This document shows positions 1 through 6,546 of a DNA stretch of 8,285 bases, one piece after another. The stretch comes from Gammaproteobacteria bacterium RIFCSPLOWO2_02_FULL_56_15 (lineage in GTDB: Bacteria > Pseudomonadota > Gammaproteobacteria > Eutrophobiales > Eutrophobiaceae). Location of the stretch: NCBI GenBank assembly GCA_001801825.1, contig MGYR01000025.1, positions 621 to 8,905 of the forward strand. Reading direction: 5' to 3'. The translations under genes and the position numbers were made by a program. Below the pieces are notes generated by a model. It was not told the DNA's origin, did no database searches, and saw only the letters and a program-made list of their open reading frames with translations. Position 1 is the first letter of the stretch. Each line of letters starts with the position of its first letter.

Positions 1-1120
1 CCGCCACGGTACGTTCCGGGTCGAGTCCCTCCTCCAGAATTGATGTGGTGGCATCCAGGCCCATGGGTGTGACGATCGCGATACAGTCATCACCCGGCAC
101 CTTGGTCTGTGCCAGACGGATACCCGACGCTTGCAATAAGCCCCCGATACGATCCGCAAGCCCTGCGACGAGAGGGCTGATCCAGAAACTCTGATTTGCG
201 GGCAACCGGGGTACGGGCGGTTCTTCAGGCACGACCTTATCGCCATTCTGATACCGGTAAAAGCCTTCACCGGTCTTCCGCCCCAGGATTCCAGCGTTCA
301 GGCGCAGTCGCAATTCGGGCGTCGGGCGCAGTCGCGGCTCCTGATAATACTGGGCATAGACGAGTTCGCTCACGGGACAAGTGACATCGAGCGCGGTCAG
401 GTCCATCAACTCGAACGGCCCCATCCGGAAACCGGCGCAATCCCGCATGATCTCGTCCACCTGATGAGTTGCGGCAACCCCTTCGGAAAGGATCCGCAGA
501 CCCTCCGTGTTCATTCCCCTCCCCAGATGATTCACCAGGAAACCGGGAGCATCCTTGACCATCACCGGCGTGTGACCCAGCCGTTCCACCAATGCCTGCA
601 TCTGCCCGATGACGCCGGGATCGGTCTTCAATCCGCCGATAATTTCGACCAGTTTCATGAGTGGAACCGGATTGAAAAAATGGCAGCCTACCACCCTCCT
701 GGGGTTCGCACAGGCCGCGGCGATCGCGGTCACGGACAAGGAGGAGGTGTTGGTGGCCAGGATGCAGTCGGGGGACACCAGTGCTTCCAGTTGTTTGAAA
801 ACCGATTGCTTCACCTCGAGTTTTTCAACAATTGCTTCAATGATCACATCGGCCTCTGTCAGATCGGCCAATGCGGTTGAGCTTCGGATACAGGCTTTGC
901 CGCGGGCGGCATCCGCTTCGCTCAAGCGCCCTTTTTCCACCGCCCGGTCAATCATCCGGGTGACAAAGGTGGCGGCATCTGCCACCGCCGCTGCATCGAT
1001 GTCATTGATGATGACCTCGATCCCCACCGTTGCTGCCAGTTGGGCCACGCCTCTCCCCATAATCCCGGCCCCGATAATACCTATGGTGAGAGGACCCTTA
1101 GCAAGATTTTTTAGTGGCAT
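1..1120 (-). CDS. 3-hydroxyacyl-CoA dehydrogenase, two-domain PaaH/PaaC type (3' end outside window)
   Basis: This enzyme oxidises a (3S)-3-hydroxyacyl-CoA to the 3-oxoacyl-CoA with NAD+, a cytoplasmic beta-oxidation step. About 373 codons are visible, open from ATG 1120 to the left edge. Seen: Rossmann motif GxGxxG at residues 17-22 (GAGIMG), acidic D40 ending the second strand, TNTSSLSVT near 123-131, catalytic H147 in GCHFFNPVP, partner E159 in LVEII, then PGFLVNHLGRGMNTEG and the helical 3HCDH domain ending near 288 with GRKTGEGFYRY. The chain continues into a linker and the start of a second C-terminal region (MGLDATTSILEEGLDPERTVA at the edge). That layout is typical of the ~500-residue PaaH/PaaC class rather than the ~280-residue Hbd class. 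A GGAG motif lies about 8 bases before the ATG. It is divergent from the IclR gene. Family is certain; the substrate (3-hydroxyadipyl-CoA or another acyl chain) cannot be told. Confidence 0.93.
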   Translation of the reverse strand, partial: MPLKNLAKGPLTIGIIGAGIMGRGVAQLAATVGIEVIINDIDAAAVADAATFVTRMIDRAVEKGRLSEADAARGKACIRSSTALADLTEADVIIEAIVEKLEVKQSVFKQLEALVSPDCILATNTSSLSVTAIAAACANPRRVVGCHFFNPVPLMKLVEIIGGLKTDPGVIGQMQALVERLGHTPVMVKDAPGFLVNHLGRGMNTEGLRILSEGVAATHQVDEIMRDCAGFRMGPFELMDLTALDVTCPVSELVYAQYYQEPRLRPTPELRLRLNAGILGRKTGEGFYRYQNGDKVVPEEPPVPRLPANQSFWISPLVAGLADRIGGLLQASGIRLAQTKVPGDDCIAIVTPMGLDATTSILEEGLDPERTVA

Positions 1121-1163
1121 GGAATAGCTCCGGTGATTCAGCAGGATAGTAATAATTTCAAAC

Positions 1164-1178
1164 AGTAAAATATTTACT
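1164..1178. promoter_or_regulatory. candidate IclR-type operator (15-base palindrome)
   Basis: The sequence AGTAAAATATTTACT is an inverted repeat with 6-base arms AGTAAA/TTTACT around a 3-base centre. Length and A/T-rich core resemble the 15-base palindrome bound by E. coli IclR (TGGAAATNATTTCCA). It lies 44 bases upstream of the dehydrogenase ATG, suited to controlling that gene. Binding by the adjacent regulator is inferred. Confidence 0.45.
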
Positions 1179-1190
1179 ATTTATTATTTC

Positions 1191-1208
1191 ATAATATACA
1201 TATATTAT
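1191..1208. repeat. 18-base perfect inverted repeat, possible second operator
   Basis: ATAATATA and TATATTAT form a perfect 8-base inverted repeat around CA. It lies about 40 bases before the IclR start and could be an autoregulatory site or overlap a -10 element. In such AT-rich DNA palindromes arise easily by chance, so confidence is low. Confidence 0.3.
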
Positions 1209-1247
1209 ATTTCGTATATAAAATTTTCACACCTGCTTTGTAAAACT

Positions 1248-2069
1248 ATGTCGTATACACCACCCAAACCCCTGGTACTCGACTATCAAAACCGCCCGGC
1301 AGAGATGTCGGAGGACCGAAAATTCGTGACCGCACTGGCGCGGGGGCTCGATGTCCTGCGTGCGTTCCAGACCTGGATCGGCCCCATGAGCAACAAGCAG
1401 CTCTCCGAGGTGACCGGGATTCCGAAGCCCACCATCAGCCGCCTCACCTTCACCCTCAAGAAGCTGGGTTATCTTACCCAGACAGGCCGCAACGGCAAGT
1501 ACGAACTTGGGGCCGGGATCCTCTCCCTTGGCTACCCCTTGCTGAGTAACCTGCGGGTTCGGCACATCGCTCATGAGCATATGGCAGAACTGGCCCGATT
1601 GAGCGGCGCAACCGTCGCCCTGGCGACCCGTGATCATCTGAACATGGTTTTCGTGGACGAGTGTTGCGGGAACACCTCCACGACGCTGCGCATCGATGTG
1701 GGGGCAAGGATCGAGATTGCCAGTTCCGCCATCGGCAGGGCCTACCTGGCCGGAATCAGGCCGGACCAGCGTGCAGAGATCCTGGCGGAACTCGCCGGGA
1801 TACACGGAGAGCGCTGGCCTGAACTGCATGACCGTATCCTTAGCGCCATCCGCCAGGTAGAGGAGCGGGGCTTCTGTATCGTCGATGGCGAATGGCGGCG
1901 GAATACGCGCACCGTAGCCGCTCCCCTGGTGTCACAGGACGGCAATACCGTCATGGCCATGAGCTGCGGTGGACCGATCTTTTCCATTACCCTGGAGAGG
2001 ATGGAGCAGGAACTCGGGCCGAGGTTGACGCATATCTGCACAGCGGATTCCTTATACCTTGGGAATTAG
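1248..2069 (+). CDS. IclR-family transcriptional regulator
   Basis: This is a 273-residue DNA-binding regulator with the two-domain IclR layout. Residues ~24-90 form the N-terminal winged helix-turn-helix: ALARGLDVLRAF opens it, LSEVTGIPKPTISRL (52-66) is the helix-turn-helix, and LGYLTQTGRNGKYELGAGILSLG is the wing and linker. Residues ~95-270 form the effector-binding domain, with typical segments SSAIGRAYLAG, VEERGFCIVDGEW and NTRTVAAPLV. Members usually bind a small carboxylic or aromatic catabolite and regulate a neighbouring catabolic operon. The gene is divergent from the acyl-CoA dehydrogenase and 36 bases ahead of ppdK on the same strand, so either or both may be targets. The ATG at 1248 has no clear Shine-Dalgarno; ATG 1305 (MSEDRKF, residue 20) is closer to where family members usually begin and may be the true start. 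The effector is unknown. Confidence 0.93.
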   Translation: MSYTPPKPLVLDYQNRPAEMSEDRKFVTALARGLDVLRAFQTWIGPMSNKQLSEVTGIPKPTISRLTFTLKKLGYLTQTGRNGKYELGAGILSLGYPLLSNLRVRHIAHEHMAELARLSGATVALATRDHLNMVFVDECCGNTSTTLRIDVGARIEIASSAIGRAYLAGIRPDQRAEILAELAGIHGERWPELHDRILSAIRQVEERGFCIVDGEWRRNTRTVAAPLVSQDGNTVMAMSCGGPIFSITLERMEQELGPRLTHICTADSLYLGN

Positions 2070-2090
2070 GGCATAAACCTATAAGCTAAC

Positions 2091-2097
2091 AGGAAAG
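2091..2097 (+). promoter_or_regulatory. ribosome binding site of ppdK
   Basis: AGGAAAG ends 8 bases before ATG 2106. It favours that start over the in-frame ATG at 2127. The 36-base gap behind the IclR stop shows no terminator, so read-through from the regulator gene is plausible. Confidence 0.6.
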
Positions 2098-2105
2098 TAC
2101 AGACC

Positions 2106-2144
2106 ATGAGCGGACGAAGCAAGCGGATGAGCGCGAGCAAGCGG
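2106..2144 (+). repeat. tandem duplication of the ppdK start region
   Basis: Bases 2106-2126 and 2127-2144 are near copies, 21 and 18 bases long. Both start ATGAGCG and end GCAAGCGG, and they encode MSGRSKR then MSASKR. Each copy carries an in-frame ATG, so two starts are possible; only the first has a good ribosome binding site. Confidence 0.7.
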
Positions 2145-4772
2145 GTATTCTATTTCAGCAATGCGCACAGCGAAGGGAACCGAGGCATGCGTGAATTGCT
2201 GGGCAGCAAGGGCGCCAACCTGGCGGAAATGGCGAGCATCGGTCTGCCGGTTCCTCCAGGTTTCACCATCACGACCACCACTTGCGCTGATTTCTATGCC
2301 AACAACGAACAGCTCCCCGTGGGATTGCATGACGAGATCCTGCGGTATATCCGGCGTCTGGAGCGGGAAACCGGCAAACGATTCGGCTCGGAGCAAAACC
2401 CGCTGCTGCTTTCCGTCCGCAGCGGGGCTGCGGTCAGCATGCCAGGCATGATGGATACCATACTGAATCTTGGCTTATCCGATCTTGCGGTTGTCGGCCT
2501 GGCTTCCGTTTCAGGAAATCGCCGCTTCGCTCTGGATGCCTACCGGCGCCTGATCAACATGTTCGGCAATGTGGTGATGGGGGTAGCGCACAAGCATTTC
2601 GAAGCGGAATTTAACCGTATCAAGCGAAGATTCAAGGTCAGCCTGGACTCGGAGCTGGACGCAGACGGGCTGGAAGAACTAATCCAGGCCTACCAGCAGG
2701 TATACAGAAAAAACACCGGAGAGGATTTTCCCCAGGATCCCTTCGACCAGCTGGAAAAGGCGATCATCGCTGTATTTCGGAGCTGGAACATCCCCCGGGC
2801 GGTCGCCTACCGGCGTATCCATGAAATATTCGGCCTGCAGGGTACTGCCGTCAATGTGCAGACCATGGTGTTTGGCAACATGGGTGACGATTCCGGCACC
2901 GGGGTTGCCTTTACCCGCGACCCGACCATCGGAGTCAATGAGTTCTATGGTGAATTCCTGATCAACGCCCAGGGTGAAGATGTCGTGTCCGGTATCCGGA
3001 CCCCACAACCGGTGGTCAATATGAAAAACTGGAAACCCGAGATCTATGCCCAGTTGCTGAAAGCAAAGCAGACCTTGGAGCGCCACTACCAGGAGATGCA
3101 GGACATCGAATTTACCATTGAGCGGGACAAGCTGTATATCCTGCAGACCCGGACCGGCAAACGCACCGGGACTGCCGCGGTCAAGATCGCGGTGGACATG
3201 GTGCGGGAGCGTCTGATCAACCGGAAGACCGCACTGCTGCGCGTCCCTCCCAATGACCTCAACCAGTTGTTGCTGCCGTCCTTTGCTCACCATACCAAGC
3301 GTGAGGTGTTGGCCACGGGGCTGCCCGCCTCGCCCGGCGCCGCTTCCGGCTATCCCGTATTTACCGCGGATGAGGCAGTGGAGCGCGCCGAAGCGGGCGT
3401 AAAGGTGATCCTGGTGCGCAAGGAAACCAGCCCCGAAGATATCCAGGGGATGAACGTCGCGCAGGGGATCCTCACCTCTACCGGCGGGACCACCAGTCAC
3501 GCCGCAGTGGTGGCGCGAGGCTGGGGGAAATGCTGCGTCACAGGCGCCGGCAAATTACATATCGATGAACGCCGAAAGACCATAACCATCCAGGGCCGGC
3601 GCATTACCGGCAAGGATATGATCAGTATCGACGGTACCAGCGGTGAGGTGATGCTGGGAGATATCCCCAAACAACCACCCTCCTTTTCAAGCGAATTCCT
3701 GACCCTGATGGAGTGGGCCGACAAGGCCCGCAAACTGGTCATCCGGACCAATGCCGATACACCTGCGGATGCGCAAGTCGCAAGAGATTTCGGCGCCAGA
3801 GGCATCGGTCTTTGCCGGACCGAACACATGTTCTTCGGCGAGAACCGCATCCTGGCCATGCGGGAAATGATCCTCTCGGAGAATGAGGATTCCCGCAGGA
3901 AGGCCCTGAAAAAACTACTGCCATACCAGCGCCGGGACTTTGAAGGCATCTTCAAGGCCATGCAGGGCCTGCCGGTGACCATCCGGCTGATCGACCCTCC
4001 CCTGCATGAGTTCCTGCCGCAGGACACACACTCCCAGGAAGTGATTGCTAGGGGGATGGGATTCACCACTGCGCATGTAAAAAGGCGGGTGGAGCAACTG
4101 CATGAAGTCAATCCCATGCTGGGCCATCGTGGTTGCCGCCTGACCGTCACCTTTCCCGAGATCCTCGAGATGCAGGTCACTGCCATCGTCGAAGCGGCCA
4201 TCAACTGTCGCAGAAAAGGAATACGCGCCCTGCCCGAGATCATGATCCCGCTGGTGGGTGTCGATCTGGAGCTTGTGCTCCTTCGCGAACAGGTCGTGGC
4301 CACCATAGAACAGGTCAGGCAGAAGAAAAAATACCGGGGCAAACTCGACATCCCGATCGGCACCATGATCGAAGTGCCAAGGGCGGCCCTGACAGCAGAT
4401 CGGATCGCAAGACACGCGGACTTTTTCAGTTTCGGCACCAACGACCTGACCCAGATGACCTTCGGTTACAGCCGGGACGATATCGGCACCTTCCTGCCCG
4501 AATATATGGCCAAGGGGATCATTGAAAAAAATCCCTTCACCACCCTGGATAACGCCGGTGTCGGGCAACTGGTAGTGATGGCGGTCCAGAAAGGCAAGGG
4601 ACACAAACCCCACCTCAAATGCGGTATCTGCGGCGAGCATGGCGGGGATCCGGAGTCGATCCAGTTTTTCGCGGCGGCGGGACTCGATTACGTCTCCTGT
4701 TCCCCCTTCCGGGTACCCGTTGCGCGGCTGGCGGCGGCTCAGGCGGCGCTGCGCAATAGCCAGTCGAAATAG
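2106..4772 (+). CDS. ppdK: pyruvate, phosphate dikinase (PPDK)
   Basis: This enzyme interconverts pyruvate + ATP + Pi and PEP + AMP + PPi through a phosphohistidine in the cytoplasm, supplying PEP for gluconeogenesis or working glycolytically with PPi. At 888 residues it is full length. Domains in order: N-terminal ATP-grasp (~14-380) with K35 in GSKGANL and R105 in VRSGA; swivelling His domain with catalytic H465 in GGTTSHAAVVARG; C-terminal PEP/pyruvate barrel (~540-880) with GLCRTEHMFF, TIRLIDPPLHEFLP, NPMLGHRGCRL, FSFGTNDLTQMTFGYSRDD and catalytic C842 in CGICGEHGGDP. T463, two residues before the histidine, matches the threonine phosphorylated by PPDK regulatory proteins in plants and some bacteria; no such regulator is visible here. 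Odd points: the usual GARASMPGMMDT reads GAAVSMPGMMDT (A109 for Arg), GGMTSH reads GGTTSH, and the first 13 codons contain a near-exact duplication of the start region. All other key residues are present, so activity is likely. Confidence 0.97.
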   Translation: MSGRSKRMSASKRVFYFSNAHSEGNRGMRELLGSKGANLAEMASIGLPVPPGFTITTTTCADFYANNEQLPVGLHDEILRYIRRLERETGKRFGSEQNPLLLSVRSGAAVSMPGMMDTILNLGLSDLAVVGLASVSGNRRFALDAYRRLINMFGNVVMGVAHKHFEAEFNRIKRRFKVSLDSELDADGLEELIQAYQQVYRKNTGEDFPQDPFDQLEKAIIAVFRSWNIPRAVAYRRIHEIFGLQGTAVNVQTMVFGNMGDDSGTGVAFTRDPTIGVNEFYGEFLINAQGEDVVSGIRTPQPVVNMKNWKPEIYAQLLKAKQTLERHYQEMQDIEFTIERDKLYILQTRTGKRTGTAAVKIAVDMVRERLINRKTALLRVPPNDLNQLLLPSFAHHTKREVLATGLPASPGAASGYPVFTADEAVERAEAGVKVILVRKETSPEDIQGMNVAQGILTSTGGTTSHAAVVARGWGKCCVTGAGKLHIDERRKTITIQGRRITGKDMISIDGTSGEVMLGDIPKQPPSFSSEFLTLMEWADKARKLVIRTNADTPADAQVARDFGARGIGLCRTEHMFFGENRILAMREMILSENEDSRRKALKKLLPYQRRDFEGIFKAMQGLPVTIRLIDPPLHEFLPQDTHSQEVIARGMGFTTAHVKRRVEQLHEVNPMLGHRGCRLTVTFPEILEMQVTAIVEAAINCRRKGIRALPEIMIPLVGVDLELVLLREQVVATIEQVRQKKKYRGKLDIPIGTMIEVPRAALTADRIARHADFFSFGTNDLTQMTFGYSRDDIGTFLPEYMAKGIIEKNPFTTLDNAGVGQLVVMAVQKGKGHKPHLKCGICGEHGGDPESIQFFAAAGLDYVSCSPFRVPVARLAAAQAALRNSQSK

Positions 4773-4786
4773 CTGAGTAAGTCCGT

Positions 4787-4820
4787 GCGGGGTACGACCC
4801 GCTGTCTGGGTCTGACCCCG
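4787..4820. repeat. nested GGGTC/GACCC inverted repeats behind ppdK
   Basis: Visible pairs: GCGGG 4787-4791 with CCCGC 4798-4802; CGGGGT 4788-4793 with ACCCCG 4815-4820; and GGGTC-T-GACCC at 4808-4818. There is no T-run behind them, so this is not a standard intrinsic terminator, though a stem could still protect or end the ppdK message. The cluster lies beside the point where the hicA remnant loses its reading, suggesting a mobile or recombination-associated palindrome. Confidence 0.45.
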
Positions 4821-4825
4821 AGTCT

Positions 4826-4900
4826 CCTTGCCAGGACAAATCCGTCTGCTTCGTATATTTTTATAAGGGTTTTATAGTCAACAGGCTTGAGCTTGGACAT
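4826..4900 (-). pseudogene. HicA-family mRNA interferase toxin, 5' fragment
   Basis: From ATG 4900 the minus strand reads MSKLKPVDYKTLIKIYEADG then FVLAR, matching the first helix-strand part of HicA/YcfA toxins of the MSKLKPVSYRxLIKIFExxGF type. The next residues should be a Q-x-GSH-like segment carrying the catalytic histidine, but the frame reads RLGVRPRQR instead and runs into the antisense of the ppdK 3' end. The catalytic histidine and the rest of the ~80-residue domain are therefore missing. Break point and GGGTC dyad coincide. No hicB antitoxin is recognisable nearby. HicA toxins are small dsRBD-like ribonucleases that cleave mRNA; this fragment cannot fold as one. The assignment rests on a short match recognised by eye. 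Confidence 0.6.
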
Positions 4901-5126
4901 GGTTGGCGACCAGTTAACCATGCGGGTACCTGTTCAATAATCGAATGAGCCAGTTAGAAGGTCGCACTATATATTCCTTCCATCCAAGGGCATCCTGAAG
5001 ATCATCAACCAGTGCATCTTCCTCAGAAAGGGGTGAGGATTCATTTCTGAGCGCCAGGGGATGCTATGGCGGCGCCGCTGACTTTCGGCTAAACTTTCCT
5101 CTCTGAGGCGCTACAATAACCGCTCT
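4901..5126. other. intergenic stretch without a supported gene
   Basis: Together with the hicA remnant this fills the 354 bases between ppdK and the next gene. On the minus strand a frame without an ATG stays open from about 5056 to a stop at 4914-4916 and contains LSEEDALVDDLQDALGWKEY; it resembles no family I know and may be the tail of another broken gene. A TACAAT hexamer at 5112-5117 could be a -10 box, but no fitting -35 is seen. Confidence 0.4.
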
Positions 5127-5315
5127 ATGACCAAACACATTCGCAAAACCAAGGCATTGATCGAAGGTATATTACGTGGGCTCGAAGCGCCTGCGGACAC
5201 GTTTACTGTCAATCAATACCCTTATCCTCACGAATCCGAGCATGATGCCCTTCGCGGCGATTGGAAGCAGGTAGGCGATGAGATTCGGAGTGTGATGGCG
5301 AACGATCTAGCCTAA
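5127..5315 (+). CDS. small conserved-looking hypothetical protein (62 aa)
   Basis: I do not recognise a named family. The product is a soluble 62-residue protein without signal peptide or membrane segment. It has a basic, helical N-terminus (MTKHIRKTKALIEGILRGLE), a central VNQYPYPHESEHDALRGDW stretch rich in Tyr, Pro, His and acidic residues, and a helical tail. The ordered composition and the YPYPH...DALRGDW core suggest a real gene rather than chance. No good Shine-Dalgarno is seen: a GAGG at 5105-5108 is too far away. It lies 31 bases before the DUF5678-like gene on the same strand and might be co-transcribed with it, but a functional link is not established. Confidence 0.6.
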   Translation: MTKHIRKTKALIEGILRGLEAPADTFTVNQYPYPHESEHDALRGDWKQVGDEIRSVMANDLA

Positions 5316-5346
5316 TCAACGCAGCAAATTTATGGATGATTAAGTC

Positions 5347-5592
5347 ATGCCAGAACAGCTTGTAAAAGAGTTTCAATTCTATATAGATCACCAGGCAGAC
5401 CTTGTTAAGCGACATAACGGGAAATATGTCGTGATCGTAGAAAATGAGGTGATAGGGATCTATGATGATGAATTGACGGCTATTAATGAGACCAGGAAAG
5501 AACATGAAATGGGCTTTTTCCTGGTGCAAAAAGTAGAACCGGGCAAAGATTCATACACGCAAACCTTCCATTCGCGCGTAGCCTTCCATTAA
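5347..5592 (+). CDS. DUF5678-like small protein, partner of the downstream protease
   Basis: This 81-residue soluble protein resembles the DUF5678-type small domain: an N-terminal helix (EFQFYIDHQADLVKRHNGKY), a beta hairpin (YVVIVENEVIGIYDDE), a second helix (LTAINETRKEHEMG), then FFLVQKV. A tail with SYTQTFHSRVAFH follows, which I associate with copies found next to retropepsin-like proteases. No enzyme motif is seen and the function is unknown. The protease starts only 10 bases behind the stop, so the two are almost certainly one transcript. Base composition differs clearly from ppdK: 22 G/C of 60 at 5461-5520 against 43 of 60 at 3481-3540. The start at 5347 has only a weak ribosome binding site. 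Possible roles, all inferred: substrate, inhibitor or adaptor of the protease. Confidence 0.75.
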   Translation: MPEQLVKEFQFYIDHQADLVKRHNGKYVVIVENEVIGIYDDELTAINETRKEHEMGFFLVQKVEPGKDSYTQTFHSRVAFH

Positions 5593-5602
5593 ATTACCAG
5601 GG

Positions 5603-6136
5603 ATGGGGATTGCAGCAACAAGGATTTTCGCCTTCACACTGGCATCAAATAATGGACTGTTGCGAGCCCTGCAAACTCATTGCCATATTTGTGCTGGTTT
5701 TGATCCACGGACTCCCCCGCTCCCGACCCCCGAACTGAAAAAATACGAGGCAATCTGGGATACAGGCGCAACGTCTTCAGTGGTCACACAAAAAGTTGTT
5801 GATGAATGTGGCCTGGTTCCAATTGGCAGAACTATAGTGCAGGGTGTATCCGGTGAGGAAACGTCACCGACTTATTTGGTGAATATCATACTGCCCAATA
5901 ATGTTGGTTTTCCGAATATCCGGGTTACCAGAGGCAAAATAACCGATGCTGTAGATATTTTGATAGGGATGGATCTCATCACGAAGGGTGATTTCACCAT
6001 CACGAATAAGGCCAATAAGACAGTATTTTCTTTCAGAATGCCATCTCAGTACCATGTGGATTATGTCAAGCAAATTCATTCATCTGCCATTCCAGGCCAC
6101 GGTCCTGGCAAGCGGAAAAAAGGGCGGAGAAGGTAA
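5603..6136 (+). CDS. retropepsin-like aspartic protease (clan AA)
   Basis: This 177-residue protein carries one retropepsin-like domain. Seen: catalytic motif WDTGATSSVV with D53, a flap-like segment around VQGVSGEETSPTYLVNI, and ILIGMDLI near residues 120-127, the hydrophobic-Gly motif typical of retroviral-type proteases, followed by GDFTITN and TVFSFRMPS. With one DTG per chain it should act as a homodimer. Residues 1-50 hold C27-x-x-C30, a possible metal or redox pair, and a proline-rich linker; the tail after ~165 ends in a very basic KRKKGRRR that could bind nucleic acid or the membrane surface. No signal peptide, so cytoplasmic. It follows the DUF5678-like gene by 10 bases. The start is uncertain: AGGG abuts the ATG and no spaced Shine-Dalgarno is seen. 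Substrate unknown; fold assignment strong. Confidence 0.85.
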   Translation: MGIAATRIFAFTLASNNGLLRALQTHCHICAGFDPRTPPLPTPELKKYEAIWDTGATSSVVTQKVVDECGLVPIGRTIVQGVSGEETSPTYLVNIILPNNVGFPNIRVTRGKITDAVDILIGMDLITKGDFTITNKANKTVFSFRMPSQYHVDYVKQIHSSAIPGHGPGKRKKGRRR

Positions 6137-6348
6137 AAATGGACAGGGGGGGTCTTCATGAGTCATTCTGATTTCGGTGCAATAAGGGACGGCTGCACAA
6201 CGCCTTGCCAGTGAAAACGGTAAATTTCCCCAGCAAGCCTTCCGGCTCGCGAAGCACAGCAGTTAGGACACAACAAGAATTCCATCGTCCAGCACAGAAC
6301 AACTCCTGGTCATCGATGGAGGTTCCAAGATCAGGATAGCAAATCGGC

Positions 6349-6546
6349 TCAGCCAGCCACCGAATATTCCACGGATCGCGGGTTCTCCATGCGCTTGCTG
6401 GCATCCAGGATTTCTATACCGACGACATTGCCGCTCACGTCATAATCGAGGATAACGCCTGGCTTGCCTTCATCACTCTCCTCGATTGCCGCATTGCTGA
6501 ACAAAATGCGCAACACATCAACCTCCTGGTCATAAGTGACTTTCAT
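6349..6546 (-). CDS. DUF2283 domain protein
   Basis: This 65-residue protein is a clear DUF2283 member: MKVTYDQEVDVLRILFSN, then EESDEGKPGVILDYD, then GNVVGIEILDASKRM, the usual strand pattern over the full length. The family is often encoded directly behind a DUF4258 gene and has been suggested, without firm proof, to be the antitoxin-like partner. Here the start overlaps the stop of the DUF4258 remnant by four bases (ATGA), the coupled arrangement of an intact pair. A longer start at 6558 is rejected because that ATG is part of the ribosome binding site for 6546. The gene is convergent with the protease gene, with 212 bases between them holding nothing recognisable. Confidence 0.85.
   Translation of the reverse strand: MKVTYDQEVDVLRILFSNAAIEESDEGKPGVILDYDVSGNVVGIEILDASKRMENPRSVEYSVAG

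Larger units (their letters stand above)
1121..1247. promoter_or_regulatory. AT-rich divergent promoter/operator region
   Basis: This gap separates the leftward dehydrogenase from the rightward IclR gene and must carry both promoters. It is strikingly AT-rich: bases 1141-1200 contain 11 G/C of 60 and 1201-1240 only 9 of 40, against over 60% in nearby coding DNA. There are so many TATA-like hexamers that individual -10/-35 boxes cannot be assigned by eye. It holds two perfect inverted repeats, listed separately. IclR-family regulators commonly control a divergent neighbour and themselves from such a gap, so this is the expected operator location. Confidence 0.7.

Noticed and set aside
464..1127. 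Plus-strand open frames of 138 and 172 codons over the dehydrogenase
   Set aside because: The minus strand carries a convincing 3-hydroxyacyl-CoA dehydrogenase through the same bases; the plus-strand products are low-complexity and family-less.
2679..4640. Long open frames antisense to ppdK (up to 314 codons)
   Set aside because: They lie wholly inside a well-conserved gene, have no recognisable domains and follow its codon periodicity; they are shadows of the GC-rich coding frame.
4787..4820. Intrinsic terminator of ppdK
   Set aside because: Stems can form but no T-run follows, and one dyad has a single-base loop; a repeat element explains it better.
4739..4921. 60-codon minus-strand frame as an intact gene
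   Set aside because: Only ~25 codons match HicA; the rest is read from the repeat cluster and the antisense of ppdK, so it is listed as a fragment.
5209..5529. 106-codon minus-strand frame across the two small genes
   Set aside because: Antisense to both the 62-residue gene and the DUF5678-like gene, without domain or start signal.
6137..6348. Possible short peptides or repeat in the gap between the protease and DUF2283 genes
   Set aside because: Only frames under 20 codons and a weak CTTC/GAAG hairpin near 6239-6254 are seen; nothing stands out from chance.
6156..6404. 82-codon minus-strand frame partly overlapping DUF2283
   Set aside because: Overlaps the 3' end of DUF2283 in another frame, has no ribosome binding site and no family resemblance.
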